Shown here piece by piece: positions 16,180 through 25,058 of a stretch of DNA of 34,091 bases. A program made the position numbers and the translations under genes. This DNA is from Betaproteobacteria bacterium. GTDB taxonomy: Bacteria; Pseudomonadota; Gammaproteobacteria; Burkholderiales; SG8-39. Each line of letters begins with the position of its first letter. Within the stretch, counting starts at the first letter, position 1. Where the stretch lies: positions 1-34,091 of the forward strand of contig CANKMT010000062.1 in the NCBI GenBank assembly GCA_947482825.1, written 5' to 3'. The notes below the pieces were generated by a model. That model saw only the letters and a list, made by a program, of their open reading frames with translations, was not told where the DNA came from and made no database searches.

Positions 16180-16901
16180 CACGCATCGCCTTTCGAGGCC
16201 GCTTCTTCGTTGGTCTTGTCCAAGTGCTCGAGCAGACGCATGCGCGTCGCGTCCCGGTGTTCCCAGCACAGTTCGGCGACCTTTGCCGCGTCGCCAGCCT
16301 TGTAGGCCTCGAGGATAGCGCGGTGCTCGGCCTGGGACTGGCGAAGGTCGACCAGCACACCCGCGGCGACGCGCGCATAGCGTTCCGTGTTCGCGCGAAG
16401 AGTGCGAAGCGTACGGCAGAGGAAAGGCCGTCCGGAGGATTCGAAAAGCGTGTCGTGAAACCTGAGGTTCAATTCGGCAAACGCATCGACATCAACCGGG
16501 TTGCGCGAGGTGATCTTGTCGAGTTGTGCGAGGCCCGCCTCGAGTTCGCGCGCCACGTCCCCGTTTCGGCGCATGGTGGCGGCATGCCCCGCGCGGGCTT
16601 CGAGAGTCGCTTGCAGGTCGAGGACGTCGTCGATTTCTTCCCGGTTGAGCGACGCCACTATGTACCCGCGGCGGGGCCGCAGCATCACCAGGCCTTCGGA
16701 CTCCAGGCGGCGCAGAGCCTCCCGGATTGGCAGGCGGCTGATGCCCAGACGGGCTGCAATCTCCTCCTGTCGCAGCGGCGCGCCTGCTTCGAGCGAGCCT
16801 TTCAGGATCGAGTCCCGCAGGTGTTCGTAAGCGAGATCGGGGAGGCTTGGCGGATTGAGGGCGGCAGTCAGCGAGGCGGCGGGGGAGGTACTCATGGGCA
16901 T
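16179..16901 (-). CDS. GntR family transcriptional regulator, FadR/FCD subfamily
   Basis: This 240-residue protein has an N-terminal winged helix-turn-helix at about 20-84 (RQEEIAARLGISRLPIREAL and RPRRGYIVA). An all-helical FCD effector domain follows at about 95-225, with the metal-binding histidines H149, H193 and H215. FCD regulators usually repress a nearby catabolic operon until a carboxylate ligand binds. The open frame reaches 16952, but ATG 16901 (MPMSTS) or 16895 (MSTSPAA) is preferred, since the longer version would translate through the operator and promoter. A 16-bp palindrome at 16913-16928 overlaps the -10 region and is the probable autoregulatory operator. It is translationally coupled to the amidohydrolase gene. 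Confidence 0.92.
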   Translation of the reverse strand: MPMSTSPAASLTAALNPPSLPDLAYEHLRDSILKGSLEAGAPLRQEEIAARLGISRLPIREALRRLESEGLVMLRPRRGYIVASLNREEIDDVLDLQATLEARAGHAATMRRNGDVARELEAGLAQLDKITSRNPVDVDAFAELNLRFHDTLFESSGRPFLCRTLRTLRANTERYARVAAGVLVDLRQSQAEHRAILEAYKAGDAAKVAELCWEHRDATRMRLLEHLDKTNEEAASKGDA

Positions 16902-16912
16902 GATCCAAAATG

Positions 16913-16928
16913 AAATTGGATCCAATTT
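16913..16928. promoter_or_regulatory. Candidate GntR operator
   Basis: AAATTGGATCCAATTT is a perfect 16-bp palindrome just upstream of the GntR gene and overlapping its predicted -10 box. A separate half-site, GATCCAAAA, lies at 16902-16910 next to the start codon. Short AT-flanked palindromes of this size are typical FadR-subfamily operators. Binding by the adjacent GntR protein is inferred. Confidence 0.65.
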
Positions 16929-16952
16929 ACAATAATCTGAATAGAACGGCAA
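16924..16952 (-). promoter_or_regulatory. Predicted sigma-70 promoter of the GntR-led operon
   Basis: On the minus strand TTGCCG (16952-16947) is followed after 17 bases by TAAATT (16929-16924). It lies in the 63-base gap between the flavoprotein stop at 16965 and the GntR start. The palindromic operator covers the -10 box, so a bound repressor would block RNA polymerase. Confidence 0.45.
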
Positions 16953-16964
16953 CGGCTTTGCATA

Positions 16965-19427
16965 TCAGGCAGTTAGCATCACTGGCCGCATCCTTTCGCC
17001 GCCCGGATCGTACATCGGTTTGAGGCTCGCGCGTGCCTTGAACCGGGTATCCGCCACCTCGATTTCATACTGGCCCGCATTCACGAAAGCGGCGTCCACG
17101 CCGCACTCGTTGCGCACATATCCAAGCCCGACCGATCGCCCGAGCGTGTGTCCGAAGCTGGCTGAAGTGAGATATCCGACCCTTTCGCCGTCCCGATAGA
17201 TCGGCTCGTTGTGGTACAGGAGCGGTTCCGGATCGTCGAGCGCGAATTGCACCAGCCGTTTCGTCACGCCGCGCGCCTTTTGTGCGACCAAAGCTTCGCG
17301 ACCGATGAAACCGCCCGGTTTCGCAAGAGCGCACGCAAATGCAAGGCCCGCTTCGAGCGGTGTGTCTTCGTCGCCGATGTCGTGTCCCCAATGGCGGAAC
17401 GCCTTTTCGAGCCGCAGGCTGTCCATTGCGTGCATGCCCGCGAGCGCAAGGCTGTGGCGGGGACCGATGGCCACAATCGCGTCAAACACCCGGATTGCCT
17501 GTTCGGCCGGAACCAGCAATTCCCAACCGAGCTCGCCCACATAGCTGATGCGAGTGGCGCGCACTTTCGCGCCTGCGAAGGCGAACTCCCGGCTTGCCCC
17601 GTAGGGAAACGCGGCCTCCGAAAGGTCTGCATCAGTCAGGCACGCGAGCAGCACACGCGATTCCGGACCCATCACACCGAGGACTGCGTGGTCGTTTGTG
17701 ACATCCGTGATTTCGCAACGCGCTGCCTTGGGTAGATGCCGCCGCAGCCACGCAAGGTCCCGCGTGCCGCTCGCCGCACCCGTGATCACGAGAAAGCAAT
17801 CGTTCGCCACGCGCGTGACCGTGAGATCGGCCTCGATGCCGCCCCGCGCGTTCAGCCACTGCGTGTAAACGGCGCGGCCCATGGGCGATACGTCGTTCGC
17901 GCTGACCCTTTGCATGAGCGCAAGCGCGTCCGGACCCGAAACCTCGAATTTGGCAAACGAACTCTGGTCGAAAAGCGCGACGCGCTCCCTCGCGGCGCGG
18001 CATTCGTCCGCTCGATAGTCGAACCAGTTCTGCCGGCCCCAGCTGTAGTTGTATGCGGGCTTGACGCCGGTTGGCGCATACCAGTTCGGCCGCTCCCAGC
18101 CCGCAAACTCGCCCATGCAGGCGTTCGCGGCGATGATTCGTTCGTGCAGCGGAGAGCGGCGCATGCCGCGCGCAGTCTCGTATTGGCGGTAAGGCCAATG
18201 CATCGAGTACAGCAGGCCGAGCGCTTCGGTGACCCGCTCGCGCAGGTAGCGGGCGTCGTTCTGGTAGGGAAAGGCCCGGCGAATATCCACGTCGGCAAGA
18301 TCCATCGGCGGGTATCCAGTGGCGATCCATTCGGCCAGCACCTTGCCCGCGCCGCCCGCCGACTGGATGCCGATCGAATTGAATCCGGCGGCGACGAAGA
18401 ACCCGGGCAGTTCGGGCGCTTCGCCGAGGTAGTAGCGGTTGTCGGGCGTGAAACTCTCCGGGCCATTGAAGAACTTTTGGATCCCAACGGTTTCAAGCAC
18501 GGGCACGCGATGCAATGCGCTCTTGAGGATCGGCTCGAAATGCTCCCAGTCCTCGGGCAATTCGTCGAACTCGAAACCTTCGGGAATTCCGTCCATGCCC
18601 CAGGGTTTGGCCTTGCGCTCGAAAGCCCCGACTAGCAGCTTGCCGGCGTCCTCCTTGTAGTACGCCTGGCCGTCGAAATCGCGCAGCACCGGCAGGGTCC
18701 TGACCGCGCCGGGCATGGGTTCGGTCACGATGTAGAAATGCTCGGCGGCGTGCAGTGGGACGTTGACGCCGGCAAGCAATCCAATTTCGCGCGCCCACAT
18801 CCCGCTGCAGTTCACCACCACCTCGGCTTCGAGGTCGCCGTGCGGCGTTTGGACGCCCGCAGCGCGGCCGTCGCGAACCAGGATCCCATTCACTTTGCAG
18901 CGTTCGATGATTCGCGCACCCGCCAGGCGCGCACCCTTGGCAAGCGCTTGCGTCACATCCACCGGGTTGATCTGCCCGTCCTTGGGCATGTGGATCGCCC
19001 CGACGATGTCGTTGTCATTGACCATCGGCCAGAGCCGTTTCAGTTCGGACGGTGAAATGATGTCCACTTCCACGCCGAAGCAACGTCCCATCGATGCGCT
19101 GCGCTTGAGTTCCTCGAAGCGCTCGGCATTGTCGGCGATGGTGATCGCGCCGTTCTGCTTGAAGCCGGTCGCCTGGCCGGTTTCGGCCTCGAGACCGGCG
19201 TAAAGATCGATGCTGTATCGCGCAAGGCGTGTCAGGTTGTGCGTTGCGCGGAGTTGGGCCACCAGGCCCGCTGCGTGCCAAGTCGTGCCGCAGGTTAGTT
19301 GCCCCTGCTCGAGCAGGACGACGTCTTTCCATCCGAGCTTCGCGAGGTGATACGCGACGCTGCAGCCGACGATGCCGCCGCCCACGATCACGCAGCGCGC
19401 GTGGCGCGGTAACGCGATGTCCCCCAA
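16965..19427 (-). CDS. FAD-dependent dimethylglycine/sarcosine dehydrogenase-like protein (DAO + GcvT domains)
   Basis: This 820-residue two-part enzyme starts with a DAO-type FAD domain (GGGIVG at 16-21). H51 in GTTWHAAGL matches the histidine that binds FAD covalently in mammalian dimethylglycine and sarcosine dehydrogenases. The N-terminal half ends with an FAO_M-type segment near 370-425. The C-terminal half (about 430-810) is a GcvT/aminomethyltransferase fold that in relatives binds tetrahydrofolate. Such enzymes demethylate N-methylated amines. The start appears to be TTG at 19427, two bases after the stop of the TTT binding-protein gene, with no in-frame ATG between. The full-length domain set argues for function. 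The true substrate may differ from dimethylglycine. Confidence 0.9.
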   Translation of the reverse strand: MGDIALPRHARCVIVGGGIVGCSVAYHLAKLGWKDVVLLEQGQLTCGTTWHAAGLVAQLRATHNLTRLARYSIDLYAGLEAETGQATGFKQNGAITIADNAERFEELKRSASMGRCFGVEVDIISPSELKRLWPMVNDNDIVGAIHMPKDGQINPVDVTQALAKGARLAGARIIERCKVNGILVRDGRAAGVQTPHGDLEAEVVVNCSGMWAREIGLLAGVNVPLHAAEHFYIVTEPMPGAVRTLPVLRDFDGQAYYKEDAGKLLVGAFERKAKPWGMDGIPEGFEFDELPEDWEHFEPILKSALHRVPVLETVGIQKFFNGPESFTPDNRYYLGEAPELPGFFVAAGFNSIGIQSAGGAGKVLAEWIATGYPPMDLADVDIRRAFPYQNDARYLRERVTEALGLLYSMHWPYRQYETARGMRRSPLHERIIAANACMGEFAGWERPNWYAPTGVKPAYNYSWGRQNWFDYRADECRAARERVALFDQSSFAKFEVSGPDALALMQRVSANDVSPMGRAVYTQWLNARGGIEADLTVTRVANDCFLVITGAASGTRDLAWLRRHLPKAARCEITDVTNDHAVLGVMGPESRVLLACLTDADLSEAAFPYGASREFAFAGAKVRATRISYVGELGWELLVPAEQAIRVFDAIVAIGPRHSLALAGMHAMDSLRLEKAFRHWGHDIGDEDTPLEAGLAFACALAKPGGFIGREALVAQKARGVTKRLVQFALDDPEPLLYHNEPIYRDGERVGYLTSASFGHTLGRSVGLGYVRNECGVDAAFVNAGQYEIEVADTRFKARASLKPMYDPGGERMRPVMLTA

Positions 19428-19429
19428 GC

Positions 19430-20398
19430 TCAGTCCAGCTTCACTCTTGCGTCGCGAATCACGCGGCCCCAGCGCTCGTAGTCCGACTTCACCTTGGCGG
19501 CGAATTCGGCCGGCGGCATGCCGCCGTAATCGAGGCCGCTGTCGAAGATGAACTTGCGGAACTCAGGCGTGCCGACGATGCGTGCGATCTCGCGGTGCAG
19601 CGCATTGACGATCTCGGGCTTCATTCCGCCCGGCCCGAAGAATGCGATCCAGCCGTCGACGCCGAAATTCAATCCGGCCTCGTGAAACGTCTGGAGATCA
19701 GGCAGTGCGGGAATGCGCTTTTCCGTGGCGGCGGCGATCAGCTTCGCCTTGCCGCCCTTCGCACTGGCGATCGCCGTGGTCGGCCCATCGAAGTACATGT
19801 CGATCCGTCCGCCATAGAGGTCCTGGTTGGCCTGCGCCGGGCCCGGATAGGGAATGTGGACCACATCGATTCCCGCGGTGCGCTTGAGGAATTCAACGTT
19901 GAGGTGCGGGGTCGTGCCGGTACCGTACGAGCCTACGTTCAGCTTGCCGGGATTGCGCTTGGCGTAGTCGATCAGGTCGCGCACGTTCGAGAAAGGAACG
20001 TCGATCCGCGCGACCAGCACCGTCCCGCCGAGCGAGCCGGGGGTGATCGGGGTGAAGTCCTTGAACAGGTCGAAGGGTGGCGTCGCGTACAGGTGCGGCA
20101 ACTGCGTCATTGCGGCGACTGTGTAAAGCAGCGTGCTCCCGTCGGGCGCCGCCTTGGCAACTTCGCGTGCGCCGATCAGCGTTCCGCCGCCGGGCTTGTT
20201 CTCGACGACGACCGCGACGCCGAAGGCTTCGGCCAGCGCCGGAGCGATCCTGCGCGCCTGCAGGTCGGTACCGCCCCCGGGCGTGAAGGGGACGACGATG
20301 CGGATCGGCTTCTCGGGCTTCCACTGCGCTTGCGCCGTGTTCGCGCCGAATGCGGCGGCCAGGCACGCGGCTGCAAGCAGCCAAGTCACGGCGCGCAC
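19430..20398 (-). CDS. Tripartite tricarboxylate transporter (Bug/TctC) family binding protein
   Basis: This 322-residue exported protein has a signal peptide ([19 protein letters not shown]) with likely cleavage at AQA|QW near residue 24. The Bug-family hallmarks follow: [40 protein letters not shown], and the [14 protein letters not shown] loop. Bug proteins bind carboxylates or related ligands for a TctAB membrane pair or for sensing. No tctA or tctB is present in the window, as is common for orphan Bug proteins in Burkholderiales. The GTG start at 20398 shares its G with the TAG stop of the upstream binding-protein gene. Confidence 0.92.
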   Translation of the reverse strand: MRAVTWLLAAACLAAAFGANTAQAQWKPEKPIRIVVPFTPGGGTDLQARRIAPALAEAFGVAVVVENKPGGGTLIGAREVAKAAPDGSTLLYTVAAMTQLPHLYATPPFDLFKDFTPITPGSLGGTVLVARIDVPFSNVRDLIDYAKRNPGKLNVGSYGTGTTPHLNVEFLKRTAGIDVVHIPYPGPAQANQDLYGGRIDMYFDGPTTAIASAKGGKAKLIAAATEKRIPALPDLQTFHEAGLNFGVDGWIAFFGPGGMKPEIVNALHREIARIVGTPEFRKFIFDSGLDYGGMPPAEFAAKVKSDYERWGRVIRDARVKLD

Positions 20399-21981
20399 TA
20401 CTTGCGCTCGACTTCGTCGAACGGCACGAGCGTGCCCCAGATCCCGGCGGGCAGGTTCTTCAGCGACTTGTCGGCCGCGGTCACGACCGACCAGACGTGG
20501 GTGTAGGCGACGGGTGCGTCGTTGACGACGGTGCGTTGGAATTCGGCATACAGGGCCTTGCGTTTGTCGAGGCTCTTCTCGGTGGTCGCGCGTGCGAGCA
20601 GGTCGTCCACCTTGGGGCTCACATAGCTCTGCGTGTTCGACCAGATCACGCCGGGCTTGATGTTGCTCGACAGGTAGGTCCGGTGCACGCCGATCACCGG
20701 GTCGCCATAGTTGAACGACGCGTCCATCGATGCTTCGAAATCATGCCCGCCGACGCGCTTGGCCCAGGTGGGGAAGTCCGGCGAAACGCGGATCGTGACG
20801 TTGATGCCGACTTTCTTGAGCTGCGGCTTGAGGTACTCGGCAATGTTGGCGTAGTTGTCGGGGCTGCCCGGCTGCACGTCGAGCACCAGCGGAAAACGCA
20901 TGCCGTCGCCGCCGCGCTTGAGGCCCGCCTCATCGAGCAGCTTGTTGGCGCGCTCGAGGTTGAGCTTGTAGTGCTCCACCTGGTCGGTATAGAACGGGCT
21001 GCCCGGCGCGATCGGTCCCGTGGCGGCTTTGGTGAGGCCCGAATGTAGCTTCTTCGTGATGAAGTCGCGATCGATTGCATAGGAGATCGCCTGGCGCACC
21101 CGAACGTCGTCCAAGGGCTTCTTCTTGAGGTTGAAGGCGACCCAGCCGAGCGGGCCGATTGCCTCGCCCCCCTTGCGCTCGATGTTCACATGCGTCAGTT
21201 TCTGGAGGCGAAGCACCTCCGTGATGTTGCTTACGAACGGGAACATGTCGATGTCCTTGCGTTCGAGCGCAAGCGAGATCGCGGTCGGGTCCTTGTAGAG
21301 GCGGAAGATGAGCTTGGCGAACTTGGGCTGGCCGGCCATGAAGAACTTGTCGTTTCTCTCCAGGATGATGTGCTCGCCGGGCTTGAATTCTACGAACTTG
21401 AACGGCCCGGAGCCCACCGGATTCAGGTTGCGGGGATGGCTGCGCACGTCCTGCCCGTCTCCGTAAATGTGCTTGGGCAGAATCGGGCAGAAGGGTGGAG
21501 ACATCGCCAGCAGGATGGCCGGATGCGGGTCCTTCATGCGGATGATCGCGAGATGCGGCGTTGGCGTATCCACGCGCTCCACCGGCCCGAACATCGACTG
21601 GAAAGGATGGTAGGCCTTCGCCGTCATGATCGAGAAGGCGACGTCCTCCGACGTCACCGGCTTGCCGTCGTGGAACACCGCCTTGGGTGAGAGCTTGAGC
21701 AGTAAGGACTTGCCGTCGTCCTGGAAGCTCCAGCTTTCCGCGAGATAGGGCTGCGGTTGCCACTTGTCGTCGAAGCGAAGCGGACTGGCGAAAATCTGTG
21801 CGCCGGGCATCATCGTCGCCACGCCGGACTGCACGGCGGGGTTGAGGTGGCGCGGGCTTTGGCTGCCGCCCACGATCAGCGTTTCGGCCCGCGTCTGCGC
21901 GAGCGCAATGCAGGGAAGGGCGGCCAGCGCGAGTGCTGCGATGCGCAGTCCTTTGCCGAGGGATCCGACTTCGAGCGCCAT
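20398..21981 (-). CDS. ABC transporter substrate-binding protein, family 5 (DppA/OppA type), copy 2
   Basis: This is a 527-residue exported binding protein. The hydrophobic signal segment (RIAALALAALPCIALA) probably ends near residue 28. It shares long identical blocks with the binding protein at 10165-11733, for example YLAESWSFQDDGKSLLLKL, FHDGKPVTSEDVAFSIM and EFKPGEHIILE. It therefore arose by duplication and probably feeds the same permease pair with a related ligand. The open frame runs on upstream to 23220 but overlaps the regulator gene. The ATG at 21981 has AAGGA seven bases upstream and gives a proper signal peptide. It follows the GlxA-type regulator by 92 bp, a gap that holds a direct-repeat operator candidate. 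Confidence 0.92.
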   Translation of the reverse strand: MALEVGSLGKGLRIAALALAALPCIALAQTRAETLIVGGSQSPRHLNPAVQSGVATMMPGAQIFASPLRFDDKWQPQPYLAESWSFQDDGKSLLLKLSPKAVFHDGKPVTSEDVAFSIMTAKAYHPFQSMFGPVERVDTPTPHLAIIRMKDPHPAILLAMSPPFCPILPKHIYGDGQDVRSHPRNLNPVGSGPFKFVEFKPGEHIILERNDKFFMAGQPKFAKLIFRLYKDPTAISLALERKDIDMFPFVSNITEVLRLQKLTHVNIERKGGEAIGPLGWVAFNLKKKPLDDVRVRQAISYAIDRDFITKKLHSGLTKAATGPIAPGSPFYTDQVEHYKLNLERANKLLDEAGLKRGGDGMRFPLVLDVQPGSPDNYANIAEYLKPQLKKVGINVTIRVSPDFPTWAKRVGGHDFEASMDASFNYGDPVIGVHRTYLSSNIKPGVIWSNTQSYVSPKVDDLLARATTEKSLDKRKALYAEFQRTVVNDAPVAYTHVWSVVTAADKSLKNLPAGIWGTLVPFDEVERK

Positions 21982-22045
21982 GGTGCGTCCTTGTTCTGTG
22001 CAGGCCGCCAGCTTAGGCACTCGGCGGATCGGGGCGTTTTCCATG

Positions 22046-22077
22046 CGGGACATCAATTTGAGTTTTCGGGACATCAA
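22046..22077 (-). promoter_or_regulatory. Direct-repeat operator candidate for the GlxA/AraC-type regulator
   Basis: The 11-mer TTGATGTCCCG (minus-strand reading) occurs twice, at 22077-22067 and 22056-22046. The start-to-start spacing is exactly 21 bp, two helical turns, the geometry used by AraC/XylS-family activators. The upstream copy overlaps the stop codon of the regulator gene. The pair lies 65-96 bp upstream of the binding-protein start, where an activator would sit. No strong -10 box is evident. Confidence 0.6.
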
Positions 22078-23075
22078 GGAAGATCCATCACCAGGCGCTG
22101 CGCGGGACGGGCATGCAGGCGCTCTTCGCGGGGCGGGTGCCCGAACCCAGCCCTGTAGCTGCGCGAGAAATGTGCCTGCGACGCGAACCCGCAGGCCACG
22201 GAAACATCCAGGATCGTCATTTCCGTGCGCCGCAACAGGAGCCTTGCGCGCTCCAACCTCAGGCGGAAAAAGCAGCGCGCGGGACTTTCGCCGAGCGCCA
22301 CGCGGAAAAGTCGCGACAACTGCCGGGTGGACAGGCCGATTCCCTTTGCCACGTCGGTCGGGGTGAAGGGTCGGTCCAGGCGCGACTCGGCATAGCGGAT
22401 GGCCTGCGATACCTTCGGGTCGGTCGCGGGCGCTTTGCCCGAAAGGGCCATGCGCTGGAGCTCGGAAGCATTGCGGATATGGTCGTGCAGGCAATGCTCG
22501 GCGACCCGGTCGGCGATTGCCTGTCCATGATCCGCGGCGATCGCATGCAGCATCATGTCGATGACCGCCACTCCACCGGCCGAGGTCAGCCGGTCGCGAT
22601 CGACTTCGAAGAGCGACTCGGTGACTTCGATGCCGGGGTAGCGCTCGCGAAAAGCCTCGATCACTTCCCAATGGACCGTCACCCGCCGGTTGTCCAGCAG
22701 CCCGGCCTTGGCGAGCACGAAGGCGCCGGCGTCGATGCCCCCAAGCGTGACGCCTTTGCGGTCCAAACCTCGCAGCCAGGTCGACGTGCGGCGTGAGGCG
22801 GCCTTTTCCGGATCGTGGTCGGCGCACACGAACAGTGTTCCCAGGGCCTCCGCATTCTCGATCGAGCGATCCGGCTGGATCTGCAGGCCATTGCCATCGG
22901 CCACCGCCTTGCCGTCGGCGGAGATCAGCTTCCAGGAATACTTGCGGGTCACGTACCGGTTGGCGATCCGCAGCGGTTCGATGGCCGAAGACAGCGCGAT
23001 CACGGTGAACCGCGGCACGAGGAGGAAACCGATCGGGTTTCGCAGCAGGTGGTCGGCGTTCGCTTCTGTTCCCAT
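22074..23075 (-). CDS. GlxA family transcriptional regulator (DJ-1/PfpI-like domain + AraC-type HTH)
   Basis: This 333-residue regulator has an N-terminal class I amidotransferase-like domain (IGFLLVPRFTVIALSSAIEPL at 15-35; LGGIDAGAFVLAKAGLL at 111-127). A C-terminal AraC double helix-turn-helix follows at about 225-318 (TDVAKGIGLSTRQLSRLFR and ILDVSVACGFASQAHFSRSYRAGFG). GlxA-type proteins activate catabolism of small nitrogen compounds such as betaine, carnitine or arginine. The elbow has D115 where true DJ-1 enzymes carry a cysteine, as expected for a ligand sensor. The ATG at 23075 is chosen; an in-frame TTG at 23105 would add ten residues. The cognate site is probably the direct repeat just downstream, ahead of the binding-protein gene. 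Confidence 0.88.
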   Translation of the reverse strand: MGTEANADHLLRNPIGFLLVPRFTVIALSSAIEPLRIANRYVTRKYSWKLISADGKAVADGNGLQIQPDRSIENAEALGTLFVCADHDPEKAASRRTSTWLRGLDRKGVTLGGIDAGAFVLAKAGLLDNRRVTVHWEVIEAFRERYPGIEVTESLFEVDRDRLTSAGGVAVIDMMLHAIAADHGQAIADRVAEHCLHDHIRNASELQRMALSGKAPATDPKVSQAIRYAESRLDRPFTPTDVAKGIGLSTRQLSRLFRVALGESPARCFFRLRLERARLLLRRTEMTILDVSVACGFASQAHFSRSYRAGFGHPPREERLHARPAQRLVMDLP

Positions 23076-23183
23076 GAGGGGGGTCACTTTGGCCCGGACG
23101 GACAAATACTAGGCTCTCCGGGTCATGCGGTCGAGATTCAGGCAGACTAGTTTTGCAGCACGCCATCAAGCTGGGGAAAACGA

Positions 23184-25058
23184 ATGCAGCACACAGCAAG
23201 CGCCGGCCCGCTCCCGCCACTTACGATCTTCCCGGCCCGGAAAGTGATCACGATGGATCCATCGCTTGCCGAAGCCTCCGCGGTCGCGGTAAGCGGCGAC
23301 CGGATCGTCGCGGTCGGCGACCTGGCTTCGATGGCGCCCTGGCGCGAAGGCCGGGACGTGCGCGTGGATGAGCGGCTGGCCGGCAAAGTGCTCGTGCCGG
23401 GCTTGATCGACAACCACGTACACCCGTGGCTTGGCGCGTTGCTGCTGCCCACGGCGATCATCGCGCCGGAGGACTGGCGGATGGCCGACGGGACCGTGGC
23501 GGTTGCGGCCAACGATCGCGAATCATGGTGGACGCGCCTGCGGCACGCCGTCGCAACGCATCACGGGACCGGCGAGTTGCTCGCTTCATGGGGCTTTCAT
23601 CACGCCTATCACGGCCGGCGCCCGAAGCGCGCCGAGCTCGATGAACTCTGCCCGGACCGCCCGCTGATCGTCTGGCACCGGTCGTTCCACGAAATCTTCG
23701 CCAACACGAAGGCGCTTGAATTCGCGGGGCTTACACGGGAGGCCGCGGCCCATCCGCAGATCAACTGGGACGAGGGGCATTTCTTTGAAATCGGCACCAA
23801 GACGCTGCTCGCGAAGCTCATGCCGCATTTCCTCAGCAAGGAATGGTTCTACAGCGGGCTCGAGCGCATGGCTCGGTTGATGCATCGCGGCGGGATCACC
23901 ACTGCAGGTGACATGGCCTTCGGATCGCTGGATATCGACTATGAGATTGCCGCGTGGGACGCAGTCGTCGAGAAGAACGGCCTCCCGGTGCGCGTCTTCA
24001 ATATCCCGCATGCCGGTGCGCTCGGGTTCAGGTTGGCGGGAAAGAAGCCCAGCCCGGTCGAGGATCCGGGATTCGCAAAGGTGCTCGAATTCGTCGAGAA
24101 GCTTCCTTTTCGCGACAGCCGGCGCATGAAGACGTTGAAGGCGATCAAGCTCTATGCCGATGGCGCGATGTTTTCCCAGCTCATGCGCCTCAACGCCCCC
24201 GGCTACATCGACGGCCACCAGGGAGAGTGGATGATGGCGCCCGAAGTGCTGGCCGCGGGCGTTCGCGAATTCTGGGACGCCGGGTACCAGATCCACGTCC
24301 ATGTGAATGGCGACGGCGGCGTGGATTCGGTTCTGGATGCCCTCGCGGCGGCGCTTGAACGCAAGCCGCGTTTTGACCATCGTTTTGCGCTTCACCACAT
24401 GGGCTTTTCGACGACTGCGCAAACTCGCCGCATGGCCGCCCTTGGCACCGTGGCTTCGGTCAACCCGTATTTCGTGCACGCGTTGTCGGACAGTTATTCG
24501 CTTTTGGGGATGGGCCCCGAGCGCGCGGGCCAGATCGTGCGCGCGGGCTCGATGGTGCGCGCGGGCATTCCCGTTTCGCTGCACTCCGACTTCATGATGG
24601 CGCCAACCGAGCCGCTGTTCCTCGCCTGGTGCGCGGCCAATAGGCTGACGCGCTCGGGCAAAATCGCTTCGCCTTCCGAGTGCCTGACCATCGAGCAGGC
24701 GCTGCGCGGCATCACCATCGATGCGGCCCATGCGCTCGGCATGGACCACGAGATCGGCAGCATCGTGGCGGGCAAGAAAGCCGACTTCACCGTGCTCGAG
24801 GACGATCCCTTCCGGGCCGGCGCAAAAGGCCTCAAGGACATCGCAGTCTGGGGGACGGTGTTCGAGGGCGACGTGTTCCCCGTGGCTTCGCCGAACGCGA
24901 GTTTGCATCGCGCTCCCGCGCAACGGGCCGCGTCACGCCAGCGCTATCGAGGGGTAGGTCGCGGATGCTGCGGGGTCGGGGAGGACCATTGCGACACGGT
25001 TCACAGGCTCGCCTCTTGGGCGGGTGAAACCCTGCAGCCTGGCGCGTGGACGACCTAG
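23184..25058 (+). CDS. YtcJ-like metal-dependent amidohydrolase, second copy, with a C-terminal tail
   Basis: This 624-residue amidohydrolase has the HVH pair (H78, H80) in VPGLIDNHVHPW, K322 in AIKLYADGAMF, HVH (H371, H373) followed by NGDGG, H405 in ALHHMGF, and D469 in SLHSDFMMAPTEPL. It is distantly similar to the product of 3788-5434, and its substrate is unknown. The recognisable fold ends near residue 570 (KDIAVWGTVFEGDVFPVA). The remaining 54 residues are basic, contain three cysteines and look unlike the family, perhaps read-through into formerly non-coding DNA after loss of an earlier stop. The ATG is preceded by GGGGAAAA. The gene diverges from the GlxA-type regulator gene (108-bp gap) and converges with a 4-bp stop overlap on the next gene. 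Confidence 0.9.
   Translation: MQHTASAGPLPPLTIFPARKVITMDPSLAEASAVAVSGDRIVAVGDLASMAPWREGRDVRVDERLAGKVLVPGLIDNHVHPWLGALLLPTAIIAPEDWRMADGTVAVAANDRESWWTRLRHAVATHHGTGELLASWGFHHAYHGRRPKRAELDELCPDRPLIVWHRSFHEIFANTKALEFAGLTREAAAHPQINWDEGHFFEIGTKTLLAKLMPHFLSKEWFYSGLERMARLMHRGGITTAGDMAFGSLDIDYEIAAWDAVVEKNGLPVRVFNIPHAGALGFRLAGKKPSPVEDPGFAKVLEFVEKLPFRDSRRMKTLKAIKLYADGAMFSQLMRLNAPGYIDGHQGEWMMAPEVLAAGVREFWDAGYQIHVHVNGDGGVDSVLDALAAALERKPRFDHRFALHHMGFSTTAQTRRMAALGTVASVNPYFVHALSDSYSLLGMGPERAGQIVRAGSMVRAGIPVSLHSDFMMAPTEPLFLAWCAANRLTRSGKIASPSECLTIEQALRGITIDAAHALGMDHEIGSIVAGKKADFTVLEDDPFRAGAKGLKDIAVWGTVFEGDVFPVASPNASLHRAPAQRAASRQRYRGVGRGCCGVGEDHCDTVHRLASWAGETLQPGAWTT

Noticed and set aside
21982..23220. Upstream extension of the binding-protein frame giving a 940-residue product
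   Set aside because: The extension runs in another frame through the GlxA-type regulator gene, has arginine-rich shadow composition, and the ATG at 21981 has a good ribosome site and signal peptide.
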